A stretch of DNA of 64,000 nucleotides from Nitrospirota bacterium (GCA_016235245.1 JACRLO010000012.1:1-64000); one strand, 5' to 3'; shown: positions 38,181 through 47,831, counted from the first letter of the stretch. Numbers and translations: made by a program. The notes: generated by a model not told the origin, from the letters alone.

Positions 38181-39074
38181 GAAACCAGCTTTAAAGGCTT
38201 TGAAGCTTCACAGCGTCCATACGAAATTACTTCCTTTGAATGCAAGGGCTGTTCAAACATCTGCGAGATCAACCGCATTAACGTGCAGGGGGTAAAGGCT
38301 CATCTCTATTACGGCGGCAGATGCGAAAAATATGATGCAAGAAAAAAAACCGACAACTCTGATCTGCCTGACCTTTTCGCATTCAGGGATGAGATGCTCT
38401 GGCGGGCGCATCTGAAATACAGCACAGCTTATGGGGCAAAGAGTAACGAGCAGAAGAAAGACAGAATTTCGACAGCAACGCCCCACCGCCGATTACCCGT
38501 AAAGATCGGTATTCCCTTTATTTTCTATTTCCATGATCTTCTGCCCTATTGGACAACCCTCTTCTGGGAACTCGGTTTCGAGGTTGTAGTTTCCCCCGGG
38601 ACCAAAAGGAGCATTATTGACCTTGGCAATGAGACCATTCTTGCAGAGACCTGTTTCCCTGTCAAGGCTGCTCACGGCCATATTGCTCATCTGATACAGG
38701 AGCGGGTTGATGCTGTTGTCATTCCGAGTTTTATCGATCTGAATGCTGAACCTGATCGGGCAAACGCAGGCCTTGCCTGTCCTTATACCCAAACCATACC
38801 CTACCTGGCAAAAACCGCCTTCCCTGATACAACCTTTATCATGCCTGCGGTCAGATTGTCCAGGGGAAGAAACAACCTTAAACAGGAACTCCTGCGAAGC
38901 CTGAGGCAGTTCAATATCTCTTCTTCCAAACTGTCTTCGGCCATGGCTGCCGCAGACAAGATGCAGGAATTCTTTGTTCAAACGATTAAAGATAAGGGAA
39001 GAGAAGTCCTCGCCGGCCTGAACGAAAAAGCCGTTGTTATCGTCGGCAGGGCATAAAATTCCTTTGACAAGGGC

Positions 39075-40673
39075 ATGAATCTTGATATCCCGAAAAAGAT
39101 CGGCAATCTCGGCGTACAGACCATTCCGATGGATTTTCTGCCCCTTGAACAACAGGAGATACATAAAGAATGGCCCACTATGTATTGGCGAGCGGGGCAG
39201 CGGATTCTCAGCGCAGCCCGGATCATAGCCGTAACCCCTCTCCTTGATGCAATCTATATCGGCAACTTTTCCTGTGGCCCTGACTCTTTTATTTTGAAGT
39301 TTTTTGAAGAAGAGATGGCAGGGAAATCCTTTCTTCACCTTGAACTTGATGCGCACAGCGCTGATGCAGGGGCTGTAACGCGGTGTGAAGCTTTTCTCGA
39401 CAGTATCCGGAACCGTGATTCAGCAGTCATGCCTAAAAAGCGCATAAACCACATTCAGAAGATATCGCCATCTCACATGAGACACGACGCCTCCAGAACT
39501 GTCTATATCCCCCATATGTCTGACCATGCCTTTGCGATCGCAGCAGCCTTCTCCTATTGCGGGACAACCGCGGAAGTGCTCCCAGAGTCATCTCAGGAGT
39601 CTGTTGATCTTGGCAGGAGATTCGTATCAGGCAAGGAATGTTATCCCTGCGCCGTAACTACAGGGGATATGGTAAAGAAAGCCCTTGAGCCAGGCTTCGA
39701 TCCGGCAAGATCAGCTTTCTTTATGCCGTCGGGAACAGGCCCGTGCAGGTTCGGTCAGTATAACGTCTTCCAAAGGATGGTGATCCGCGATCTTGGCATG
39801 GAAGATCTCCCGGTCATTTCACCAAACCAGAATGAACATTTCTATAAACACCTTGGCCTCGTCGGACAAGGGTATGCAATGAGGATCTGGGAGGGAGTAG
39901 TTGCGATAAGCCTTCTCAGGAAATGCCTTCTTGAGACAAGGCCTTATGAAAAGGAAAAGGGAGTAACTGACAATATCTATCAGCAGAATCTGCTGCGACT
40001 ATGCGGAACACTGAGCGCAAGAACAGGGAATGTTGAGGAAGCGCTTAAAATGGCGCGACAGGAATTTGAGGGCTTATCCGTACAAAAAGAGGAAAGACCC
40101 CTCATCGGCATCGTGGGTGAGATATTTGTCCGCTCAAACAGGTTCTCCAATGAAATGCTTGTCAGGAAAATCGAAGCGCTCGGCGCAGAAGCCTATCTCA
40201 CCCCTGTTGACGAATGGATCAGCTACATTAATCTCATGGGGCTCCGCAAGGTCTTGATTAAAAAAGACCTGTCTGGTATGATTACTCTTCTGTCAAAGAG
40301 GTTCTTTCAAAAGAGGGTAGAGCATAGATTGGGAAAGCTTTTTTCAGGCTTTCTGCGCACGTTGCATGAACCTGACACACGTACGATCATGCGAAATGCG
40401 CACCCCTATATCCACCCGACCTTTGAGGGCGAGGCCATCCTGAGCATAGGAAAAAGCATTGACCTTGTCAGGAGAGGGGCTTCAGGCATTATCAATGCCA
40501 TGCCTTTTGGCTGTATGCCGGGCACAATAGTCAATGCACTTCTGCGGGGAGTCAAGAATAACCATAGGATCCCGTGTTTGAGCATTCCCTACGACGGGAC
40601 AGAGTCCCTGACGACCGAGATACAGCTTGAAGCATTCATTGACCAGGCAAAAGAATTTAGAAATAACCGATAG
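39075..40673 (+). pseudogene. CoA-dehydratase activase, fragment 3 of 3
   Basis: The 532-residue frame continues the protein of fragment 2 in the same reading frame after the TAA at 39054-39056 (seven codons between): NSFDKGMNLDIPKKIGNLGVQTIPMDFLPL. It holds the second half of the long activase, related to 2-hydroxyglutaryl-CoA dehydratase subunits, including SGKECYPCAVTTGDM, GTGPCRFGQYN and NAMPFGCMPGT. It has only a weak AAGGG next to its first ATG, so independent translation is uncertain. Together the three pieces span 1433 codons, the usual length of the intact fusion. Confidence 0.8.
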
Positions 40674-40721
40674 CACGCAGCATCTGTTTTACCAAGAACC
40701 AGGAAAGAAGGAGGTGAGTCT

Positions 40722-40817
40722 GTGGGAAGCGTTGTCAAGTGGCGTAAAAAGAAGATGAGCAAGCATAAACACAAAAAACTGCTCAGGAAGACCAAGCATC
40801 AGAGGAGGAACAAATAA
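40722..40817 (+). CDS. AURKAIP1/COX24-like 31-residue basic protein
   Basis: A very short gene begins GTG at 40722 with GGAGG 7 bases upstream and encodes a 31-residue, very basic protein (MGSVVKWRKKKMSKHKHK, then KLLRKTKHQRRNK). It matches the tiny bacterial COX24/AURKAIP1-domain (DUF1713-like) proteins, related to a mitochondrial ribosome subunit and probably ribosome-associated. It follows the activase remnant by 48 bases and is separated from the convergent DUF1460 gene by 50 bases. Confidence 0.9.
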   Translation: MGSVVKWRKKKMSKHKHKKLLRKTKHQRRNK

Positions 40818-40867
40818 TTAGCCCTGTCTGTTCCAAAAGGCCATACCGTATTCTGGACAGTGCATAT

Positions 40868-41596
40868 TTATTCCAGGCGGGATACCTTTATCCCGACAAA
40901 CGGCATTTCTCTGCCGTACTCGGATAAAAGGATTTTTCCCACCGTTCCTCCTCTGTTTTTCCTGCCAAAAGCACTCACAAGATAAGTCTTTTCTGCCTCG
41001 ACTTTTATAATACCGATATGCCCGACGATCTCTCGAGAGATCCGTTTTTTCGGGTCCTTGACAAAAAAAACAAGGTCGCCGCTCTGGAGTCTCCCAAGCG
41101 CTTTGGGGATCTCCTGTTTTCGTCTCATCGCTACGCGCTTCCTGCCCCTCTCACCCTTGATCATGACGGTTTCTCCAAGCTCTGCCGTGATCTCCCTGCC
41201 CCATTTCCCGCTTTCGATCATGTCTTCACCATATCTAAATCGTTCCGTATAGTTACTGACCCTTCCATCTTTAAGAAGCCCCTTGCCATGAAAGCGTTTA
41301 TCAAGGGCCACGGTTATCGAGTCGGCAGGGTCCTTTCCGAGCGCAAGCTCAACAGACCTGAATACGTGGTACATGCAGTCTACCCGCTCATCAGCAACGA
41401 CAACATTTTTTCTCACATATTCTCCCAGAGGATCCGGGTCATACGGCAAAGCGATGAACTGCTCAGCCCAAAAGGCTATTCTCTCTCCTGTTGACCAGCC
41501 TGCGGTAGTGCGCTGAAGAACCGCGATCTCATCATCCGCCATAAAAGCGGCCGCAAAAGATGGAAGGAAAACCAATAAAATCAGAAGTTTCTTCAT
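40868..41596 (-). CDS. DUF1460 protein, NlpC/P60-like amidase
   Basis: The 242-residue protein has a signal peptide (MKKLLILLVFLPSFAAAF) and the DUF1460 pattern: FIALPYDPDPLGE, the nucleophile Cys in ERVDCMYHVF, and the catalytic His in GHIGIIK (about residue 200). Family members resemble N-acetylmuramoyl-L-alanine amidases or peptidoglycan-peptide hydrolases acting outside the inner membrane. A TATAAT box ends 5 bases before the ATG (41603-41608 on the minus strand), so the message could be leaderless if that box is used. Confidence 0.9.
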   Translation of the reverse strand: MKKLLILLVFLPSFAAAFMADDEIAVLQRTTAGWSTGERIAFWAEQFIALPYDPDPLGEYVRKNVVVADERVDCMYHVFRSVELALGKDPADSITVALDKRFHGKGLLKDGRVSNYTERFRYGEDMIESGKWGREITAELGETVMIKGERGRKRVAMRRKQEIPKALGRLQSGDLVFFVKDPKKRISREIVGHIGIIKVEAEKTYLVSAFGRKNRGGTVGKILLSEYGREMPFVGIKVSRLE

Positions 41597-41663
41597 GATT
41601 CATTATACCCTTTTCAGGAAAAAGACTTTGAAAGGATAGTCTCCGATAGAGTATCATTCATAG

Positions 41664-42668
41664 ATGTTAAAACCATATATGACAACAGGGATCGGAAGCC
41701 TTCCTCACCACAGTGCAATTGATGGGTGCAGGCTTGTACTCAGCTCCTTTGATATTCCGTTTTGGCCTCAATTTCCGAAGATATCCTTTAAAGAGTTCAT
41801 GATACCGCAGTTCTCTGAGGGCATGCCCTTTTTGAAACTTGATCTTGACAAACAACTGATAGGGGTCGAAAAAAACAGCTCCGATGAACTAGAGCGCTTC
41901 TACGAAAGCTGCACACCGGAAAGCAGAATCGCGATATCTGAGGATTATGCCCAGGGCCTGCATGCCTTTCTCAGGATGATCAAGGGCAGGAGATTCAACG
42001 TCCTGAAGGGGCATGTCACCGGACCGCTCACCTACACGCTCGGGCTGAAAGACGATACCGGGAAGGCCGTCTATTTTGATGAAGAATTCCGCGAGATCTC
42101 ACTCATGCTCCTGCAGGCAAAAACCCGCTGGCAGGTCGACATGCTGAAGCAGCATGCTGACAGCGTCATTATTTTTATTGACGAGCCGATTCTTTCTGCC
42201 CTCGGGAGTTCAAGCTATCTCGGCGTAAACGCTGATGAGGCACTCAGGCTTCTGAAGGAGATGGTCAAAACGATCAAGACTGAAGGAGGGACCGCCGGCA
42301 TCCACTGCTGCGGAAATGCCGACTGGCCGATGGTAATGAAAAGCGGTGCTGATATCGTGAATTTCGATGCCTATGACTACCTTGACACCCTTGCCCTGTA
42401 CCCTGAGGAATGCAGAAGCTTTCTTGAAAAGGGCGGGTATTTTGCATGGGGCATTGTGCCGACGTCGGATGCCATATCAGGAGAAAATCCCGACTCTATT
42501 CGCGAGAAATTTCAGGCCGGCCTGCGGACCCTTTCGCAGCATATTCCGCAGGATCTTATCCGCTCCCAGCTGCTCCTTACCCCTTCCTGCGGCACGGGCT
42601 CAAGAACCATAGAAGAGGCAGTAAAAATATTCCAGCTGCTTATACGATTGAAAGAGGACCTGGCGTGA
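41664..42668 (+). CDS. MetE-like (COG0620 / UROD-superfamily) protein
   Basis: The 334-residue protein is a single TIM barrel like the C-terminal half of cobalamin-independent methionine synthase: TGIGSLPHH at the front, GHVTGPLTYTLGL near 115, IFIDEPILSALGS near 173, the zinc-ligand segment GIHCCGNADW near 212, and LTPSCGTGSRT near 310. His, Cys and the second Cys are present, but the Glu ligand of MetE falls at Asp-rich VNFDAYDY here. 'Core MetE' proteins of anaerobes use methyl-corrinoid donors; this could be one, given the B12-rich setting. It overlaps tmk by 4 bases. Confidence 0.8.
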   Translation: MLKPYMTTGIGSLPHHSAIDGCRLVLSSFDIPFWPQFPKISFKEFMIPQFSEGMPFLKLDLDKQLIGVEKNSSDELERFYESCTPESRIAISEDYAQGLHAFLRMIKGRRFNVLKGHVTGPLTYTLGLKDDTGKAVYFDEEFREISLMLLQAKTRWQVDMLKQHADSVIIFIDEPILSALGSSSYLGVNADEALRLLKEMVKTIKTEGGTAGIHCCGNADWPMVMKSGADIVNFDAYDYLDTLALYPEECRSFLEKGGYFAWGIVPTSDAISGENPDSIREKFQAGLRTLSQHIPQDLIRSQLLLTPSCGTGSRTIEEAVKIFQLLIRLKEDLA

Positions 42669-43297
42669 AGGGCATTTTCATCTCGCTCGAAGGCATTGAA
42701 GGTACCGGCAAGTCGACGCAGGCGAGACTGCTGACCGAATATCTGCAGCAGCGTGGACGGATTATAGTCTGCACGGCAGAACCGGGCGGAACCGCCATAA
42801 GTCTGAAAATTCGCGAACTCCTTCTTTCTCTTGATAGCAGAGAAATGGACCCTGTAACCGAACTCCTTCTCTATAATGCAGCCCGGGTACAACATATCAG
42901 AGAGGTCATTGCTCCTGCACTGGAAAGGGGAGAGGTTGTTATTTCCGATCGTTTCAGCGATTCCACGCTCGCGTACCAGGGATATGGAAGAGCAATAGAC
43001 CGCCGGATGATAGAGGCCCTTGATGCGATCGCAACCAAAGGCATGAGACCTGACCTGACCCTTCTGCTTGATATCGATGTCGAGACAGGCCTGCAGAGAA
43101 ACAGGGAGATCAACAAGCGCGACAGACTCGAACTGGAGGATGTTGCCTTCCATAAAAAGGTGCGCGCCGGTTTTCTTGAAATGGCAGCAGGGCAGCCGGA
43201 CAGGATACGGATCATTGACTGTAGTGGCAGCATTGAATCCATACACAAAAACATAACAGAGACTGTTGACGCTTTTTTGGATCAACATCCGATATAG
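42665..43297 (+). CDS. tmk: Thymidylate kinase
   Basis: The 210-residue protein has the P-loop FISLEGIEGTGKSTQ, the thymidylate site EPGGTAISLKIRELLL, the lid region RFSDSTLAYQGYGRAID and DLTLLLDIDVETGLQR. It phosphorylates dTMP to dTDP. The start is GTG at 42665 (GTGA overlap with the preceding stop), with GAGG upstream; a longer reading frame from 42446 does not match the family. It is followed by holB 32 bases on, a common pairing in bacteria. Confidence 0.96.
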   Translation: MKGIFISLEGIEGTGKSTQARLLTEYLQQRGRIIVCTAEPGGTAISLKIRELLLSLDSREMDPVTELLLYNAARVQHIREVIAPALERGEVVISDRFSDSTLAYQGYGRAIDRRMIEALDAIATKGMRPDLTLLLDIDVETGLQRNREINKRDRLELEDVAFHKKVRAGFLEMAAGQPDRIRIIDCSGSIESIHKNITETVDAFLDQHPI

Positions 43298-43329
43298 CTG
43301 CGCAGAGAGCAGAATCCGGCAAAATTGTC

Positions 43330-44343
43330 ATGGCATTGAAAGATATCATAGGTCAGAAAAAGGCTGTCAGCATGCTTCAGGGCATCTTAAAGAGAGACCG
43401 GCTTGCCGGCGCATATCTTTTCTGTGGAGAATCCGGCATCGGGAAAAAAACAACCGCAGTGAATTTTGCAAAGGCCGTGAACTGTTTGCATGCCGGCGGC
43501 AGCTCAACTGAGGAACAGGTCGGTTTTTTGCTGACCCCTGACCCCCAATCCCAAGTCCCTGCTTTTGACGCCTGCGAAGTCTGCGACTCCTGCCTCAAGA
43601 TCAATGCGGGCACCCACCCTGATGTCGTAACGATTGCGCCTGAAGAACGCATCATCAAGATAGAGGAGGTGCGGGCCATTGAAGAGACCCTGTCCTTCAG
43701 ACCTTTTGAGGGAAAAAAGAAAACGGTCATTGTAGATGATGCTGACAGCATGAATCTCTCGGCGGCAAACGCCTTTCTTAAAACCCTTGAAGAACCGCCC
43801 GAAGACAGCCTTATTATTCTGGTCACATCTCGGCCTGATCGTCTTCCTGCAACCATACGTTCACGGTGCTCGAAGATCTCGTTTCATACGCATTCACTGA
43901 CTTCCTGCAGAGAGATCCTTAAAGAGAAGATGAACGGCGACGAGGCTGACCTGACACTAAGGCTTTCCCTCGGAAGACCAGGGCTTGCCCTATCCTCAGA
44001 CGTCAGGGAAGATCGGGATTGGTTTATGGCCCTGCTGGGGGCAATGACCCAGGCCGAAAAAGATGGCTGGGCATCACGGGAAGAGATGGAGAAATGGTTT
44101 GACCTTGCCCTGATGTTTATCCGGGATCTTGCCGTGCACAGAATAACCGGGAAGGCCTCGCATCTCATAAACGCGGACCTTGCTGAAACTCTGGGGAAGA
44201 TAGGAAAATCTGTCGACATACAGGGTATAATACTAATATATAAGGAACTGAGCTTCATAAAGTCGATGCTGCTGTTCAATCTGAACAAATCGCTCACATG
44301 GAACTACACCGCATCCCTGCTGAGAAAGGAACTGTATCCATAG
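43330..44343 (+). CDS. holB: DNA polymerase III delta-prime subunit
   Basis: The 337-residue AAA+ protein has GESGIGKKTTAVNFAKA near 33, the zinc module (C in AVNC, then CEVCDSCLKI near 82), and a clamp-loader sensor region LKTLEEPPEDSLIILVTSRPDRLPATIRSRCSKI. It is the stator subunit of the clamp loader. A heptamer run at 43533-43560 falls in the variable loop between the P-loop helix and the zinc module (FLLTPDPQSQVPAFDA). It overlaps none of its neighbours; ricT follows after one base. Confidence 0.93.
   Translation: MALKDIIGQKKAVSMLQGILKRDRLAGAYLFCGESGIGKKTTAVNFAKAVNCLHAGGSSTEEQVGFLLTPDPQSQVPAFDACEVCDSCLKINAGTHPDVVTIAPEERIIKIEEVRAIEETLSFRPFEGKKKTVIVDDADSMNLSAANAFLKTLEEPPEDSLIILVTSRPDRLPATIRSRCSKISFHTHSLTSCREILKEKMNGDEADLTLRLSLGRPGLALSSDVREDRDWFMALLGAMTQAEKDGWASREEMEKWFDLALMFIRDLAVHRITGKASHLINADLAETLGKIGKSVDIQGIILIYKELSFIKSMLLFNLNKSLTWNYTASLLRKELYP
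43511..43560. repeat. Heptamer element in holB
   Basis: GGAACAGGTCGG (43512-43523) is followed by four 7-base units at 43533-43560: GACCCCT, GACCCCC, AATCCCA, AGTCCCT. It is read through in frame in a loop of the protein. The leading GGAACAGG also occurs in the elements at 38132 and 50709. Confidence 0.75.
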
Positions 44344-44344
44344 T

Positions 44345-45220
44345 ATGCCTGATATTGTCGGAATACGTTTTAAGAGCTGTGGAAAGATCTACGAGTTTGA
44401 TGCAAACGATCTTGACCTTCGTAAAGGGGACAAGATCGTCATTGATTCAGAGTTCGGTCTGAGCATCGGAGCGGTTGTGGAGCCTCCGCGTCCCCTTGAA
44501 AGTTCGCCGAAGGATCTGAAAAAGGTACTCCGTGTCGCCTCAAATGAGGATTTCAAGCAAAAGGCCGACAACGAAAAATTCGAACAGGAAGCAAAGAGCT
44601 TCTGTTATGAGCGGGTTATGGCACGGGGATTGCCGATGAAGCTGGTTCGGGCCGAGGCGACACTTGACCGGAAAAGGATTGTTTTTTACTTCACTGCTGA
44701 CGGAAGAATAGATTTCCGGGAACTTGTCAAAGACCTCGCCGCCAGATTCAAGACGCGCATTGAGATGCGTCAGATCGGCGTAAGAGACAAGGCAAAGCTC
44801 GTTGGCGGCTTTGGTCTCTGCGGCCAGGAACTCTGCTGCAAGGCCTTTCTTTCCAATTTTGAACCTATCTCGATAAAAATGGCAAAACAGCAGGACCTTA
44901 CGCTTAACACGGGAAAACTCTCAGGGGCCTGTGGCAGACTTATGTGCTGCCTTGGATATGAATATCACGAAGGTCAGCAGCCTTTGACCGCCGAAGAGCG
45001 TGGGCGCAGGAAGAAGGAACCCATCGCTGAGCCGGCAAAAGTGGTCGAAGAAACCCTGCCTGTCGACAGTGAGATCGCACCCCCTGCAGGGGCCTTTGCG
45101 GAAGAGGCAGCAACGCCTTCAGCGGAACAAAAAAGTGAACAACAGCCGGGGAATCCCCATAAGAGAAGACGAAGAAGACGCAACAAAAAGAGACCGCCAA
45201 AACCGGAAGCAGGTGCCTGA
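44345..45220 (+). CDS. ricT: PSP1-domain protein RicT (YaaT-like)
   Basis: The 291-residue protein matches the RicT/YaaT (PSP1) family over residues 1-205, with the conserved cysteines in VGGFGLCGQELCCKAFLSNF and LSGACGRLMCCLGYEY, which in the RicAFT complex carry iron-sulfur clusters. In Bacillus the complex assists RNase Y and phosphorelay signalling; in bacteria lacking the partners the role is unclear. The tail (205-291) is low-complexity, first acidic then strongly basic (KRRRRRRNKKRPP), and may bind RNA. metG starts 5 bases later. Confidence 0.92.
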   Translation: MPDIVGIRFKSCGKIYEFDANDLDLRKGDKIVIDSEFGLSIGAVVEPPRPLESSPKDLKKVLRVASNEDFKQKADNEKFEQEAKSFCYERVMARGLPMKLVRAEATLDRKRIVFYFTADGRIDFRELVKDLAARFKTRIEMRQIGVRDKAKLVGGFGLCGQELCCKAFLSNFEPISIKMAKQQDLTLNTGKLSGACGRLMCCLGYEYHEGQQPLTAEERGRRKKEPIAEPAKVVEETLPVDSEIAPPAGAFAEEAATPSAEQKSEQQPGNPHKRRRRRRNKKRPPKPEAGA

Positions 45221-45225
45221 AGCAA

Positions 45226-47184
45226 GTGCATAAGAAATTCTATGTTACTACACCGATCTATTATGTAAACGATATCCCCCATATCGGTCATGCATACACG
45301 ACTATTGCAGCTGATATACTGGCGCGCTATCACAGACTGAAAGGCGATGAGGTGTTCTTCCTCACCGGCACGGACGAGCATGGCCAGAAGGTGGAGAAGG
45401 CTGCTGCGGATAAAGACCGTTCTCCCAAAGAACATGCGGACCTCCTTGTTGATAACTTCAAGGCCATATGGAAGAAACTGAATATCACCAATAATGCCTT
45501 TATCAGGACAACAGACGCTAACCATATCAAGACCGTGCAGGGCCTCCTCCAGATGCTCTGGGACCGGGGCGAGATCGAGAAACGCTCCTATTCCGGATGG
45601 TACTGCACGCCTGATGAGAGGTTCTGGACAGAGAAGGATCTTGTAGGCGGAAACTGTCCTGACTGCAACAGACCTGTTGAGCAGATCCAGGAAGAAAACT
45701 ATTTCTTCCTGATGTCAAAATATCACGAGAGGCTTGTTGCCTATATCAAGGATCATCCTGACTTTATCCTTCCGGAGACAAGGCGGAATGAAGTACTCGG
45801 CTTCCTCAAGAACAACGCCCTTGGAGACCTCTGCATATCAAGGCCGAAACATCGGCTCTCATGGGGCATACCACTTCCCTTCGATGACAGGTTCGTCACC
45901 TATGTCTGGTTCGATGCGCTGGTGAACTATTTTTCTGCAACGCGCTATCTTGCACCAGATGCAGATAAGGCACGAACAGGCGATTTCTGGTGGCCTGCTG
46001 AGCACCACCTTGTCGGCAAAGATATTCTCACTACTCATGCGGTGTACTGGTCAACCATGCTTATCGCGCTCGGTCTTCCCCTGCCCGGCAATATCTTTGC
46101 CCATGGCTGGTGGACAATAGAGGGGAAAAAGATGTCCAAGTCGGTCGGCAATGTTGTTGACCCTCATGACATGGCCGACCGCTACGGCGTGGACGCCTTC
46201 AGGTACTTTCTCTTTAAAGAGGTGCCCTTCGGCCTTGACGGTGACTTTTCAGAGCAGGCCCTGGTGAACCGCATCAATACTGATCTTGCAAATGACCTCG
46301 GCAATCTCCTGAGCAGGTTCATCACCATGGCGGAGAAATATTTCGGCGGGATGATCGAAAAGCCGCAACCCTTTGGCAAGACAAATTTCGGACTGCAGTG
46401 CCGTAATGCTTTTAACAGTGCCCATAATACTGAAATCTGGTCCCGCTGCCAGTTCAATACTATTCTCGATCATATCTGGGACCTGGTGAGAGCATCCAAC
46501 AATCATGTCGCCCAGACTGAACCATGGAAACTGGCAAAGTCAGATCTGCCCAGGCTCAAGGAGGTCATGTTCGACCTCTGGAACACGCTCAGGCTTGTCG
46601 CCCTGTCGATCTATCCTTTTATGCCGGCAACGGCAGACAAGATATGGCAGCAGTTAGGACTGGAATCACTGACCAACGAGACAGGAAAAAGCAGAACGGA
46701 AACAGAAGAATTCCCCAGCATCTACGATGTCGAATGGGTGCCGGGCTATACCATAAAAACAGCAAAAGGGGAGCAACTCTTTCCGAGGATAGAAAAGGAA
46801 AAAAAGATGACAGAAGAGTTAAAGACAGAAGCAAAGCAGGAAGAGAAGAAGGAAGAAACAAACCTCATCGCCATACAGGATGTTGCAAAGGTCGAACTCA
46901 GAATCGGGAAGGTGATAAGCGCCGAGAGAGTGAAAAAATCAGACAAGCTGCTCTGTCTTCAGGTGGACACCGGTGGCATGCGCCAGATCGTGGCAGGCAT
47001 CGGGAAGGCCTATGCGCCTGAAGACCTTGTAGGCAGAAAGATCGTCGTGGTCACCAATCTCCAGCCCGCAAAGCTGATGGGCGTTGAATCACAGGGCATG
47101 CTCCTTGCCGCAACAGGCTCTGACGGCGTACCAATCATTCTCATGCCTGAAAAGGACGTTGAAGAAGGGGCAAAGATCAGGTAA
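45226..47184 (+). CDS. metG: Methionyl-tRNA synthetase
   Basis: The 652-residue protein has PIYYVNDIPHIGHAYT (HIGH motif), TGTDEHGQK, a zinc-binding knuckle with CPDC near 147, KMSKSVGN near 302, and a C-terminal tRNA-binding OB domain (about 550-652, VELRIGKVISAERV) joined by a Lys/Glu-rich linker. It charges both initiator and elongator Met-tRNA. The start codon is GTG with no strong ribosome binding site, so translation is probably coupled to ricT. Confidence 0.96.
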   Translation: MHKKFYVTTPIYYVNDIPHIGHAYTTIAADILARYHRLKGDEVFFLTGTDEHGQKVEKAAADKDRSPKEHADLLVDNFKAIWKKLNITNNAFIRTTDANHIKTVQGLLQMLWDRGEIEKRSYSGWYCTPDERFWTEKDLVGGNCPDCNRPVEQIQEENYFFLMSKYHERLVAYIKDHPDFILPETRRNEVLGFLKNNALGDLCISRPKHRLSWGIPLPFDDRFVTYVWFDALVNYFSATRYLAPDADKARTGDFWWPAEHHLVGKDILTTHAVYWSTMLIALGLPLPGNIFAHGWWTIEGKKMSKSVGNVVDPHDMADRYGVDAFRYFLFKEVPFGLDGDFSEQALVNRINTDLANDLGNLLSRFITMAEKYFGGMIEKPQPFGKTNFGLQCRNAFNSAHNTEIWSRCQFNTILDHIWDLVRASNNHVAQTEPWKLAKSDLPRLKEVMFDLWNTLRLVALSIYPFMPATADKIWQQLGLESLTNETGKSRTETEEFPSIYDVEWVPGYTIKTAKGEQLFPRIEKEKKMTEELKTEAKQEEKKEETNLIAIQDVAKVELRIGKVISAERVKKSDKLLCLQVDTGGMRQIVAGIGKAYAPEDLVGRKIVVVTNLQPAKLMGVESQGMLLAATGSDGVPIILMPEKDVEEGAKIR

Positions 47185-47186
47185 TT

Positions 47187-47831
47187 TCAGCGCGGACCGG
47201 TTGGCTTCCGCTGAACTGCAGTCTTGACGATCATTTCGGGAATCTCGAGCTTCTGTCCTTTGCGTTCAAGGGTTATCTTAACCTTAACGGCTGCAGGTAT
47301 TGTCTCTTTGTCTTTGGGGTCCCATTCGCTGATCCAGGTACCCTGCTTTTCCCCTTCCTTGATTTCGAAGAATTCAAACTCTATTTTTTTTACCTCAGGG
47401 TCAAGCAGATAGACTTTACCGTTACTGTCTTCAAACACATCTTCCAGAAAATATATTTTTTCCCGGATCTTCAGCCCTTCATTGTCTGCAAAGATCGAGA
47501 CCCATTTCAATCCTGCAAGGTCCTCCGGTCCTGCGCCGTGAGTATCAATGCTGGATGTCACAAAACCGACCCTGTCAGACTTGCCGTCGAAGAATATCTT
47601 CTTTTCGTCAGGCTTCTTCAAAAAAAAGGGATAGGTACCCCTGATAAGCCACGCAATCCTGTCTTCCAGAATACGCACTTTCTGCGTCACCTCGCTCCGC
47701 TCTGTGCCTTTTGACTGTGACATGTATCCAAGCCTCATGGCCGCACCAAGTACAACAAGGATCAGGATCGAGAGGGTTATCGCGATGAGCAGTTCGAGGA
47801 GCGTAAAGCCCCGGTTATCCTTCAGGAGCAT
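47187..47831 (-). CDS. gspJ: Type II secretion minor pseudopilin GspJ-like
   Basis: The 214-residue protein starts with a class III signal MLLKDNRG-FTLLELLIAITLSILILVVLGAAMRL, with Glu5 retained, and a beta-rich body that fits GspJ (long C-terminal domain, VSIFADNEGLKI and WDPKDKETIPAAVKVKITL). GspJ is part of the tip complex of the type II pseudopilus. It overlaps gspI by 17 bases and is last in the F-G-H-I-J series. It converges with metG. Confidence 0.85.
   Translation of the reverse strand: MLLKDNRGFTLLELLIAITLSILILVVLGAAMRLGYMSQSKGTERSEVTQKVRILEDRIAWLIRGTYPFFLKKPDEKKIFFDGKSDRVGFVTSSIDTHGAGPEDLAGLKWVSIFADNEGLKIREKIYFLEDVFEDSNGKVYLLDPEVKKIEFEFFEIKEGEKQGTWISEWDPKDKETIPAAVKVKITLERKGQKLEIPEMIVKTAVQRKPTGPR

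Larger units (their letters stand above)
36852..39056 (+). pseudogene. CoA-dehydratase activase, fragment 2 of 3
   Basis: The open frame in fact extends upstream of the ATG at 36852 (KPPRIAGRCSVFAKSD), completing the first ASKHA module. A second module follows (VDIGSISTNLAVIDE near residue 160, FEIGGQDSKYI, NKACAAGTGSFIEEQAEKL), with cysteines in CAKNPCRLGERC, then a Cys-rich CKGCSNICEI segment and part of the DUF2229-type domain. The frame ends at TAA (39054-39056), where homologues read GRPY: here GRA-stop. Two heptamer elements (37247-37316, 38104-38180) are translated within it. Confidence 0.85.

Noticed and set aside
42446-42664. N-terminal extension of thymidylate kinase
   Set aside because: It overlaps the end of the MetE-like gene, and the family starts at the P-loop strand directly after the GTG at 42665.
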